Assembly (NCBI GenBank): GCA_965248635.1
Contig: OZ252114.1
Coordinates: 2,976,001-3,040,000, forward strand
DNA: 64,000 bases
Reading direction: 5' to 3'
DNA from: CBDAPI01 sp965248635
GTDB lineage: Bacteria > Acidobacteriota > UBA6911 > RPQK01 > CBDAPI01
Part shown: positions 1-7,230 of the stretch, piece after piece
Numbering within the stretch: the first letter of the stretch is position 1
Layout of the letters: each line of letters starts with the position of its first letter
Program-made: the position numbers and the translations under genes
The notes under the pieces: generated by a model
Told to the model about the DNA's origin: nothing
Seen by the model: the letters and a program-made list of their open reading frames with translations, nothing else
The model's database searches: none

Positions 1-300
1 ATTGCGCACCGTCGTGGTGCGTTTCTTGCGGCGACTAACGCCCTGCAAACCCGCTTCACGCATCAGACGAGCGACGCGCTTGCGACCCACACGGGGTCCC
101 TCTGCGGCCAGCTGGGCATGGATCCGGGGGGCACCGTAGGTGCCTCGAGAGCGTTCATGAATGGCTCGAATCCAGGCCAGCAAACGAACATCTTCTCGCA
201 CCCGAGTACTCATGCGACGTCGGCGCCACGCATAGTAGCCGCTGGTGGAGACACCCAGTACACGGCACAGGGTGGCAATCTTGTGCTCGGCCTGATTCAT
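1..300 (-). CDS. IS3-family transposase OrfB, N-terminal part
   Basis: This is the start of the DDE transposase OrfB. Reading the minus strand from the ATG at 300 gives MNQAEHKIATLCRVLGVS, then a YYAWRRRR segment and a GTYGAPRIHAQL block. These are the HTH_21-type N-terminal features of IS3 OrfB proteins. The catalytic DDE core lies beyond the window start. The start codon overlaps the orfA stop in an ATGA arrangement (297-300), so OrfB may be made by translational coupling or, as known for the family, as a frameshift fusion OrfAB. The frame has no stop within the window. Confidence 0.8.
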   Translation of the reverse strand, partial: MNQAEHKIATLCRVLGVSTSGYYAWRRRRMSTRVREDVRLLAWIRAIHERSRGTYGAPRIHAQLAAEGPRVGRKRVARLMREAGLQGVSRRKKRTTTVRN

Positions 301-617
301 CTCGACGAACCCGAAGATCCGGACGGGATCGAGTTGGTCTCCCGAGCAAACCAGGCCGCGGCTTTTTTTAAGATCTCCCGCTCTTCACGCAGGCGACGAT
401 TCTCACCACGCAGCCGGCGCAGCTCGTCTCGTTCCGGGGTCGTCAGGCCGTCCTCACGGCGGCCCTCATCCAGATCGGCTCGGTACACCCAGTTGCGAAT
501 GGATTGCGCCGACGGCTCAAACTCACGCGATAGTGATCCCGGACTGCGCCCGGTTCGCACGAGTTCGACCATCTGGCGACGAAACTCTGGTGGATATGGT
601 CGGTGTGTTTTTGGCAT
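297..617 (-). CDS. IS3-family transposase OrfA (helix-turn-helix)
   Basis: This 106-residue protein has the layout of IS3 OrfA. An N-terminal HTH (PPEFRRQMVELVRTGRS, then SIRNWVYR) would bind the element ends. A C-terminal leucine-rich coiled coil (LRRLRGENRRLREEREILKKA) allows multimerisation with OrfB. The ATG at 617 lies about 50 bp inside the inverted repeat. Length and motif order match the family, and no damage is visible. Confidence 0.85.
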   Translation of the reverse strand: MPKTHRPYPPEFRRQMVELVRTGRSPGSLSREFEPSAQSIRNWVYRADLDEGRREDGLTTPERDELRRLRGENRRLREEREILKKAAAWFARETNSIPSGSSGSSR

Positions 618-642
618 CGTAGACTCCTTCCCAAATGATTAG

Positions 643-992
643 GTGTCCACGAAAACGGGTCAACTCCAGTTCTCCGACAAACGCTTGGTCACGACCCTGG
701 TCCTGTGTGGCAGCTTTGCGCTGTTCGCTCTGAAAGCGACCACCTGCTCCGATGGCACCACTCCTACACCCACCACCTCGGTCGAGTACAACCAACCAGC
801 AGCAGCCCCTATTGCCGCCCAGCGCCCTTATACCAGCAACGGAATCTACATACTTATGGACTCCAACAACGTGGTCAGGTATGTGGGCCGCGGGGATGTC
901 CACAGCCGCATCAACGCCCACCTTGGCACTCCTGGAAAATCCCATCTGAACCCCTACATCGTCTGGGGAAACGACCTGACCTGGTACGAAAA
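643..992 (+). pseudogene. GIY-YIG domain protein, upstream half (broken by IS3 insertion)
   Basis: The segment encodes a Thr/Pro-rich linker and then the start of a GIY-YIG fold: NGIYILMDSNNVVRYVGRG, with the GIY and YVG signatures, followed by a DVHSRINAH helix. The first nine codons lie in the terminus of the left-hand IS3 element, so the true N-terminus is missing. At 992/993 a second IS3 element interrupts the gene, and the remaining domain resumes at about 2305. GIY-YIG domains of this spacing followed by GLEQAL...LYGG are known as C-terminal nuclease toxins of Rhs and other polymorphic toxins. That role is inference, since no Rhs repeats are present. Confidence 0.5.
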
Positions 993-1061
993 GAGGTGGA
1001 CCCGGAAAACTGGACCATTTGCTAAGGTGGCTCCGACCTGAATCAGAAAGGATGAGGAGTC

Positions 1062-1343
1062 ATGGAAAAACGAAGGAATTTTTCAGCTCAGTTTAAAGCG
1101 AAGGTGGCACTGGAAGCGCTGCGAGGCGAGCACACCCTGAGCGAGCTGGCGGCTCGCTACGAGATCCACCCGAATATGATCACGAATTGGAAAAAGCGGG
1201 CCCGAGAGGGCCTGGTCGATGTGTTCGCGGGCAAAGTTGAGAAGCGTCAGAGAGGAAGCGAGGCGAAGACCAAAGAGCAGTACGCCAAGATCGGCGAACT
1301 GACGGTGGAAAAGGATTTTTTGTCCAAAGTGCTCGATCGCTGA
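1062..1343 (+). CDS. IS3-family transposase OrfA
   Basis: This 93-residue OrfA begins MEKRRNFSAQFKAKVALEAL, a typical HTH_Tnp_1 start, with the recognition helix around residues 25-45 (ELAARYEIHPNMITNWKKR). A C-terminal coiled coil (EQYAKIGELTVEKDFLSKVL) follows. GGATGAGGAG upstream provides a ribosome-binding site. The stop at 1341-1343 overlaps the open orfB frame by one base on the other side, so a -1 frameshift to make OrfAB is plausible, as in other members of the family. Confidence 0.88.
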   Translation: MEKRRNFSAQFKAKVALEALRGEHTLSELAARYEIHPNMITNWKKRAREGLVDVFAGKVEKRQRGSEAKTKEQYAKIGELTVEKDFLSKVLDR

Positions 1344-1393
1344 GTGTCAAGGCCAGAAAGGCCGCGATCGAGCCGGAGCACCCGAGACTGAGC

Positions 1394-2263
1394 ATGCGCA
1401 GACAATGCAGGCTGATGAGTCTGAACCGCTCGACTTTGTACTATGAGCCCAAAGGTGAGAGCGAAGAAAACCTGCAACTGATGAGACGACTGGACGAGCA
1501 GTTCTTAGAGACTCCCTACTACGGATCCCGGCAGATGGTCTATCACTTGAAACGGCAAGGCTACCAGGTGGGCCGCAAACGGGTTCGTCGCCTGATGGAC
1601 AAAATGGGCCTGGCGGTCATCTATCCAAAGCCGCGGACCTCACAGCCGCACCCGGAGAATCGAGTGTATCCGTATCTTCTTCGAGGCTTGGCGGTCAGCC
1701 GGCCCGATCAGGTGTGGTGTGCGGATGTCACCTACATCCCGATGCGTCGAGGTTTTTTGTACCTGGTGGCGATCATGGACTGGTACAGCCGCCGGGTTCT
1801 GTCCTGGAGGCTGTCGAACACGCTGGAGCCGTTCTCTTGTTGCGAGGCACTCGAGGAGGCGCTCAACAGGTACGATCCCCCGGAGATCTTCAATACCGAC
1901 CAGGGGAGTCAGTTCACCAGTGCGGAGTTCACGGGACTACTCAAAGAGGCCGGGGTGCGTATCTCGATGGACGGCCGGGGCCGCTGGATGGACAACATCT
2001 TCATCGAGCGGCTGTGGCGTTCACTCAAGTACGAATGCGTTTATCTGAACGCTTTCGAAACCGGGTCGGAGGCCCGCCGAGGGATCGGCCACTGGATCAA
2101 TCTATACAACAGCCAGAGACCTCACTCGGCACACAACGGAGCGACGCCCGAAGAGGTGTACACTGGCTTGGACAAAAATTCTGAGAGGGGCCTCGCCCTC
2201 GGGCTCATCCCCTCTCAGAATTTCCCTGACTGGCGGCAACAAGAACTACGGAGTCCACCTTAG
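1394..2263 (+). CDS. IS3-family transposase OrfB (DDE integrase core)
   Basis: The catalytic subunit has an HTH_21 region (residues 30-70) and an rve core. The three acidic residues are visible: Asp in VWCADVTYIP, Asp in IFNTDQGSQFTS and Glu in FIERLWRSLKYE, the last two about 35 residues apart as expected for IS3. The frame is open upstream to 1340, so translation may begin there by frameshifting from orfA instead of at the ATG at 1394. The 3' end contains a perfect 15-bp inverted repeat (see separate entry). The protein appears intact, so the element may be active. Confidence 0.88.
   Translation: MRRQCRLMSLNRSTLYYEPKGESEENLQLMRRLDEQFLETPYYGSRQMVYHLKRQGYQVGRKRVRRLMDKMGLAVIYPKPRTSQPHPENRVYPYLLRGLAVSRPDQVWCADVTYIPMRRGFLYLVAIMDWYSRRVLSWRLSNTLEPFSCCEALEEALNRYDPPEIFNTDQGSQFTSAEFTGLLKEAGVRISMDGRGRWMDNIFIERLWRSLKYECVYLNAFETGSEARRGIGHWINLYNSQRPHSAHNGATPEEVYTGLDKNSERGLALGLIPSQNFPDWRQQELRSPP
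2176..2223 (+). repeat. Perfect 15-bp inverted repeat inside orfB
   Basis: AAATTCTGAGAGGGG (2176-2190) and its exact complement (2209-2223) flank an 18-base loop within the last 30 codons of the transposase gene. The RNA would form a very stable hairpin. A short T-run (2221-2223) closes the second arm, but no long U-tract follows, so a classical terminator is not certain. Confidence 0.75.
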
Positions 2264-2304
2264 AAATGCCGCCGAGTGGTCCAGCCAATGGGGTCCACCT
2301 CTAA

Positions 2305-2541
2305 ATGATGGGACTTGAGCAGGCTCTGATGGATCTCTACGGGGGTGCCAGCAGTAGCAGCTGGCAGACCCCTCTTCTGAACGAGGTGCGGCCGTACTCC
2401 AGAGCCAACGACCAGCGCTGCTTTTACCAGGGGGCCGTCACAGACGAGCTGTGGGCAGCGACGATGCAGAGACTGGGTTACAAGGAGATGCACCCGAGGA
2501 CCCGGTTTCCAGAGTGTTACGCGAGCGCACCCGGGTCCTAG
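2305..2541 (+). pseudogene. GIY-YIG domain protein, downstream half
   Basis: The remainder of the gene split at 992. GLEQALMDLYGG is the conserved helix and glycine end of the GIY-YIG fold as seen in Rhs-type toxin tips, followed by LLNEVRPYSRANDQRCFYQG and a C-terminal tail that ends at 2541. The exact pre-insertion junction cannot be fixed because the flanks are A-rich, and simple removal of the element plus an AAA duplication does not restore the frame. The gene therefore carries at least one extra small change. No immunity gene was recognised next to it. Confidence 0.5.
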
Positions 2542-2668
2542 GCAGACGGTTGCTGCATCAAGCCGATGCCACGGCTCATGCATACTCTGGGCGATGGGCT
2601 TGGCCCGTGCAGTGTGCTAGTAGTACGATATCGACACCAATCACTCCTTAACTCGATGGAGCCCTCCT

Positions 2669-3546
2669 ATGATCAGCCCCTGTTGGGTACCTGGCAGAAC
2701 AATCATCGTCTTGACCTGTTTATTGTCGGCCCAGGTCTTGTCCGGCGTCGGACAGACCATTCAAGCAAAGGAAGTACGCAGCAGGTTTGGAAGGGGCGAT
2801 TTGCGCTGGGAGCGCTTCCCCTGGAACAAGGGGCAGCGCTGAAGATCGCAGTCACGCAGGACCAGGTTCTCTTTGAAAGCACGGGGATCAGCGCAGTCAC
2901 GGTCCCTGCTTCGGCGATCACGGGGATTCTCTATGACCATAAGGCCCACAACCTGGCAGGCCGCTGGCTGAAAGGCACCAAGGGAGTTTGGACTGCTGCT
3001 GGTACCCCGCTGGGCTTGATCGCTGCAGGACTTGTCATCGGAACAGGGGCTGCCGTCCTTGCACCTTTTGACGTTAACCACCACTTTATCCACATCGTCT
3101 GGATCCGTGAGGATCAGCCCGAATTGCTGGTCATAGAGGCGGAAGGCAATCAGTACGTTTCTCTTCTTGATGATCTCCAGCGCGTGTCCGGGACGGCTTG
3201 GACAAGCCTGCCGTCCGAAAGGAAGCAGGTGAGGAAAGACCTCAAGAAGGCGAAAAAGAAAAAGGTGGAGGTCTACCTGAACCGATCAGTCTGGTTCGCA
3301 ACTACGAAGTTACCCGCCGGTCTCTACCAGACTGTTTTCCTGCAGAGGAAGGACGACAAGGGGCTCATGTGCTTTTTCCGCGGGACTGAAGTGAAACAGA
3401 AGACGTTGATGATGACGGCCTCGGTGAGATTGGTCTCGGAGACCAACTGGTTAGATTCTTCCCCAGGGGTTGTCTATGAACGACAAGGAGAGCTGGTGAG
3501 CCTTGTCAAGATTCTCCTCCCGGACCGTACCTTTGACTTTCGTTAG
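2669..3546 (+). CDS. Secreted hypothetical protein, probably frameshifted near the N-terminus
   Basis: The main reading frame (stop at 3546) encodes a PH/GRAM-like first part (WKGRFALGALPLEQG...VLFESTGISAVTVPASAITGI), a hydrophobic stretch of about 25 residues near 3000-3070 and a basic central linker (RKDLKKAKKKK). The best start is in another frame: ATG 2669, preceded by GGAG at 2658-2661, opens a good signal peptide (TIIVLTCLLSAQVLSGVGQT). That frame closes near 2840, so one base has probably been lost between about 2765 and 2840. Within the long frame itself the first ATG candidates are 2566 and 2656, neither with a signal peptide. I do not recognise a function. Similar combinations occur among uncharacterised acidobacterial exported proteins (recollection, not tested). 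Confidence 0.6.
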
Positions 3547-3561
3547 CCAGCGGATCCGAGG

Positions 3562-3906
3562 TCAGGGCTTACAGATCTTACACCCCCGGTACCCGGCATT
3601 GTGCGCCTCTTCCTTACTCCTGAACTCCCTGGTGCAGTTTTTGCAGTTGTAATACCGGCAACCCGAATCGTGGTAGATACGGCTGTTCACGTTGCCGTTG
3701 TAGACAGTGCCTGATTGAGAGCTGCTCTCTACGGATCTCTCCCAGCGCCCTGAGGCACCCATTCTCTGCTCCCAGGGCGGGATCGGATCCGCCAGGGACC
3801 ACACCCCTACCCCTTCGGCCCTCGCCTGCAGCTCCGCATCGCCCAGGTAACTGAGTGACTTCCTCGTAACTCTGCCAGGGAAACTTGGCCGATGATGGGG
3901 ATACAC
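3562..3906 (-). pseudogene. Staphylococcal-nuclease-like protein with Ada-type zinc tail, C-terminal fragment
   Basis: The readable part holds the end of an SNase (thermonuclease) domain (DAELQARAEGVGVWSLADP, then PPWEQR), a Ser-rich linker, and a C-terminal cysteine module: YHDSGCRYYNC, CTREFRSKEEA, AGYRGCKICKP. The last part resembles the zinc-binding N-terminal domain of Ada. The catalytic N-terminal two thirds of the SNase domain are absent and the first 15 codons look unrelated, so this is a truncated gene. A second, more decayed copy of the same tail lies at 63558-63700. In intact relatives such a protein would be an exported, calcium-dependent nuclease. Confidence 0.6.
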
Positions 3907-3918
3907 GTTGTTTCTCGG

Positions 3919-4490
3919 TTACTCCTTGAGTGAGGCAAGAAGCTGCTGCGCGGTCAGGGCCTGCTCCAGCCGCGCCAGTCTTTCTGTGAGACCTTGAATC
4001 TCTCGATGCTGTTTCTGGAGTTCGTTCAGCAGCATCGCGGGCAATTTCTGATACTCAACAGTTTTGACTTTGTCCGTGTCGTCGTGGACGACCATCTCTG
4101 GATACACCTCAGCCACTTCCTCTGCAATGAGGCCATATTGCAAACGACCCTCTCCGGAGTCGTACTCTTTCTTGTAACGGAAGGTCACAGGCCGCAGCCG
4201 CATCAGATTGTTGCTGGCCCTGTCCATGTCGTGGATGTCTTGTTTGAATTGCCGCGAGGAAGCACCAACAACAAGGACACCGGCGGCGAAGACATTGGCA
4301 TGGCCTGAGTCACCAATCCGGATCGTGTTCGATTCCGCCGCCACGCCAGGGTTGCCGAGATAAATGTTGTTGTCTCCAGCTGTTAGGTTCAGTCCTGCCC
4401 CGAACCCAAGGGCAATGTTCGAGGAACCGGTGGTGTTGGAGATGAGTGCCCCGAACCCACTGGCCGTGTTCCGTTCACCGGTGGTGTTGG
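3919..4490 (-). pseudogene. Tail-fibre/adhesin-like protein with S74 intramolecular chaperone, 5'-truncated
   Basis: Read from about 4490 leftward, the open frame starts with two YadA-head-like repeats (SNTTGERNTASGFGAL and SNTTGSSNIALGFGAG), then LTAGDNNIYLGNPG, and then a peptidase S74 chaperone domain: SSRQFKQDIHDMD, LRPVTFRYKKEYD, YGLIAEEVAEVYPEMV. It ends in a coiled coil (LQKQHREIQGLTERLARLEQAL). S74 domains trimerise phage tail fibres and some secreted adhesins and then cleave themselves off. The Ser in SSRQFKQDI is the usual cleavage residue. The 5' part is missing: the frame runs into the integrase fragment at about 4495 with no start codon. Confidence 0.6.
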
Positions 4491-4496
4491 AGAGGA

Positions 4497-5056
4497 GCCT
4501 TTGCGCGATTCATACGGGCATGAGGAGTGGAGAGCTGGAAGCCTTGCGGTGGGGTGATATCGACTGGGAAGGGAAGTTCATTACCGTCCGGCGTAATCGC
4601 TATCGTGGTCGTGTCACCAGCACCAAAAACGACAGGATCCGGCGTGTGGACCTCTCGGACGCTCTCCTGGAGGCTCTTCACGACCACAGACGGGCCAAGC
4701 GTCAGGAGCGGCTCAAGAAAGGCTCCAGTGAGCTTCCTGTGTGGGTGTTTGCCAATCAGGAGGGCAACCCCGCCGACATGGCGAACCTGAAGACACGGCA
4801 CTTCTTCAAGTGCCTGGCGAGGGCGAAGCTGCGACGCATCCGCTTTCACGATCTGAGGCACACCTATGCTTCGCTGCTGATTGGCAACGGCGAGTCACTG
4901 GCCTATGTCCGGGACCAGCTCGGACACTCCACCATCAAGCTCACAGTGGACATCTACGGTCACTTGGTTCCTGGGGCGAATCGGCAGGCAGTCAACAAGC
5001 TGCCGACTATCAAGGACGCACCAGCGGAGCCGATCAAGAAGGCCAGCAATAGCTGA
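4497..5056 (+). pseudogene. Tyrosine recombinase/phage integrase, catalytic domain only
   Basis: All catalytic residues of a tyrosine recombinase are visible: Arg in TGMRSGELEALRW, Lys in TSTKNDRIRRV, His-Arg in FHDLRHTYAS, His in LGHSTIK and the Tyr nucleophile in VDIYGHL. The N-terminal SAM-like DNA-binding and arm-binding domains are missing. Upstream of about 4497 the open frame only reads the antisense of the tail-fibre repeats, so the junction is a recombination scar. The gene points at a tRNA-Val gene 450 bp downstream, the common attachment site for this class. Confidence 0.75.
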
Positions 5057-5069
5057 GAATCTGGAAGGG

Positions 5070-5105
5070 CAAAAAAGAAGGCCGCCCGTTGAGGGACGAG
5101 CGGCC
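5070..5105 (-). terminator. Rho-independent terminator, minus strand
   Basis: On the minus strand a GC-rich stem (GGCCGC at 5105-5100 with GCGGCC at 5085-5080, extended by CGT/ACG) is followed directly by TTCTTTTTT (5079-5071). On the plus strand no T-tract follows. It would stop leftward transcription coming from the tRNA side, and may weakly insulate the integrase. Confidence 0.65.
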
Positions 5106-5126
5106 AATCTCAGGAGGGTACCTGTT

Positions 5127-5303
5127 ATGAAGAAGGAAACCAATATTGGCAGTGTAGCGCCGCGAAGCCGCGAACACAATCCCAGTGTGTGCGGATGGAG
5201 AACCGCTTTAATCGAAGGCGCTGGGTGCCGTGGCCCGGCCTGTGGGTTTGTTACACATCCCCCTTCGATTTACTGGAAATCAGTCTTCGCATTCCACTTG
5301 TAA
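5127..5303 (+). CDS. Possible small protein, 58 aa, unknown
   Basis: A strong ribosome-binding site, AGGAGGG at 5112-5118, sits 8 bases before ATG 5127. The product (MKKETNIGSVAPRSREHNPS...) has two Cys-containing turns (GAGCRGPACG) and no clear signal or membrane segment. I recognise no family. Its position between a truncated integrase and the tRNA suggests the edge of an old integrated element. The Shine-Dalgarno sequence is the main evidence. Confidence 0.3.
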   Translation: MKKETNIGSVAPRSREHNPSVCGWRTALIEGAGCRGPACGFVTHPPSIYWKSVFAFHL

Positions 5304-5505
5304 ACGATTTGGCAGATTCCTTAGTCTGAAGAACTTGGTGAACGAAGGAATCCTTGGTGGTCCTGGCCCAGGATCTGCTTGGCAAGCAGAGGGTCGATGC
5401 CCCTAACCTCGCCGAAAATGCACCCTATCCGCACCCTGGTTCTGTCCAGGGTCTGTCAGTGGCGGACCCGGAAGTGATTAAGTAGTTGGAAAAAAGGACT
5501 TATAA
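5304..5505. other. Non-coding stretch between small ORF and tRNA-Val
   Basis: No reading frame with a plausible start or protein-like composition is visible. The stretch contains a few short inverted repeats (for example around 5375-5385) and no clear terminator for the tRNA. It is the expected place for an attachment-site core if the integrase fragment belonged to an element integrated at the tRNA. Confidence 0.4.
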
Positions 5506-5581
5506 TGGTGGGCAGTACTGGACTCGAACCAGCGACTTCCTCCTTGTAAGGGAGGCGCTCTACCAGCTGAGCTAACCGCCC
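5506..5581 (-). tRNA. tRNA-Val (anticodon UAC), CCA encoded
   Basis: The minus strand folds into a full cloverleaf. The acceptor is GGGCGGT with ACTGCCC (one G-U pair), the D arm is GCTC AGCTGGTAGA GAGC-like, the anticodon stem CCTCC/GGAGG encloses CTTACAA with anticodon TAC, and the T arm is CTGG TTCGAGT CCAG. Discriminator A is followed by genomic CCA (5508-5506). The 3' end faces the truncated integrase, the usual geometry for a tRNA used as a phage or island attachment site. Confidence 0.93.
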
Positions 5582-5830
5582 ACGCCATCGAACGACCCGC
5601 CTAGGTTCAGCTATTTAGCAGGAGACTGTCAAGTGTTGTGCACAGCCGGTGACCTGAACTTGAGGCTCAACTTATTTTGGCTATCCGCTCTCCGTTTGGT
5701 AGGCTGCTTGACCACGGATTTCCAGACTTTCCCGGAGGGACGATCGGCTCTGTCCTGGATCAGATGGTGCACGCCAACTCCTCGGACTGGAAGCAATGGG
5801 TATGGTCGCTGGAGAAAGGATCGAGTCCAT

Positions 5831-7211
5831 ATGCAGAAGATTAGAATTGTCGTCCTGTTGGGATTATTCGCATTACTAGCATCAAATCGTCCTGGTTTCT
5901 CACAAGACTCAAATCGGGAAAAAGAGATAACCCGGTGGTTTAGTGATTCTCGATTCGGCATGTTTCTGACTTTTGGTTTGTACAGTATTCCCGGAGGTGT
6001 TTGGGAAGGAAGAATTGCCGGGCGAAATATGAATGCTGAGTGGATTCAAAAGCAAGGGAATTGGCCGTATGGAATCAGTGCCCAGGACTATCAGGCCCTG
6101 GCAAAACAATTTAACCCGACCAGATTTAATGCTGATGAATGGATTCGAGAAGTTAAGAACGCGGGAATGAAGTACTTTCTGGTGACGGCAAAGCACCATG
6201 ATGGTTTCGCACTCTGGCCGAGTAAGGTATCCAAATATGATGTCGCAGACGCCACTCCTTTTCAGCGGGATATTTTGGCCGAACTGACGGAAGCCTGTAA
6301 GAAGTACGACATCAAACTGGGCTTCTACTATTCGCACTGGCAAGACTGGGAACACGAGGGAGGAGCCAAGCCGCCGGCTGATGTGTTTCACAGCATACCG
6401 AGGCCTGTGCAGGTAACTGATGAACAATTCCAGAAATACTGGCAAGAAAAGTGTATTCCTCAAGTCAAAGAGTTGATGGATTATGAACCTGCATTTTGGT
6501 GGTTCGATACCTGGGGAAACCCTGAAGTCTTAACCGATGATCGCGTGAACGAATTAATTAAGACGGTGAAAGATATTAATCCCAGCTGTCTGGTGAACAG
6601 CCGTATTGTGATGACGAGACCCGGCATTGCCGGGAAAGTCGATTATCTCTCGATGATGGACAACACATTTCCCGACAAATCAAATAAACAGGCATGGGAA
6701 ACCATGGGAACCATGTCTGGATCATGGGGATACCACAAAGCGGATCACGATTGGTTCTCGACCAGGGACTTAATCAGCAAGCTGACAAACAATGCCGCTC
6801 GAAATGGGAATTTTAACCTGAATGTTGGAGCCAAGCCGGATGGGACCTTCCCGGCCGCAAGTATTCGCCGTTTGCGAGCGATTGGCGCATGGCTGTATGT
6901 CAACGGAGAAGGGATTTATGAAACCAGACCGAATCCGTTTGATCGTCATCCCGGTTGGGGTGATATCACCATGAAAGATCAAGGCAACGGTACAACCAGG
7001 GTCTACTGCTTTGTAGATCAATGGCCGGAGGACGGAAGACTGAGAATTCATGCGTTTATCCAGCCGGAGAAAGCTTATGTATTGGAGTCGGGTCAGGAAT
7101 TGGAGTTTATAAACTGGCGTGGATTAACCATAAAACTTCCGCATGAACCTATAGATCAAAACGGTGACAACCATCGTTCTGGAGGTGGATAACAGCCGCT
7201 TTCAGCTCTAA
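5831..7211 (+). CDS. Secreted GH29-type alpha-L-fucosidase, 3' frameshift
   Basis: A signal peptide (MQKIRIVVLLGLFALLAS...FSQ) precedes a GH29 catalytic barrel: WFSDSRFGMFLTFGLYS, FNADEWIREVKNAGMKYFL, TAKHHDGFALWPS, KLGFYYSHWQDW, and the likely nucleophile Asp near residue 226 in FWWFDTWG. Members release alpha-L-fucose from glycans, and here the protein would act in the periplasm or outside. The annotated-looking stop at 7190-7192 is premature. Removing one A from the AAAA run near 7160 gives QTVTTIVLEVDNSRFQL and a stop at 7209-7211, which is how the C-terminal beta domain should end. The gene is visibly poorer in GC than its neighbours, which suggests acquisition by transfer. The substrate is inferred from the family only. 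Confidence 0.85.
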
Positions 7212-7230
7212 ACTCTCTTCCAGGCCCACT

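Larger units (their letters stand above)
1..668 (-). mobile_element. IS3-family insertion sequence, partial (cut by window start)
   Basis: The orfA-orfB pair of an IS3-type element is read on the minus strand. Its upstream terminus is taken at about 668, where the minus strand begins TGGAGTTGACCCGTTTTCG, a sequence typical of IS3-family inverted repeats (TG start). The other end lies outside the window, so the second repeat and any target duplication cannot be checked. It abuts the broken GIY-YIG gene to its right. Confidence 0.8.
993..2302 (+). mobile_element. Complete IS3-family insertion sequence
   Basis: The element carries orfA and orfB on the plus strand. Its ends are imperfect inverted repeats: GAGGTGGACCC at 993 and its complement GGTCCACCTC ending at 2302, with a second shared block (CTGGACCA near 1010, TGGTCCAG near 2280). 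Short A-runs flank both ends (AAA at 990-992 and 2303-2305), consistent with a 3-bp target duplication but too low in complexity to prove one. It lies inside the GIY-YIG gene. Confidence 0.8.

Noticed and set aside
523..945. Minus-strand 140-codon frame opposite the GIY-YIG half
   Set aside because: The plus strand has recognisable domain motifs and the minus frame has none.
4364..4496. N-terminal extension of the integrase fragment
   Set aside because: These codons are the exact antisense of the tail-fibre repeats on the minus strand, so they are not part of the integrase.
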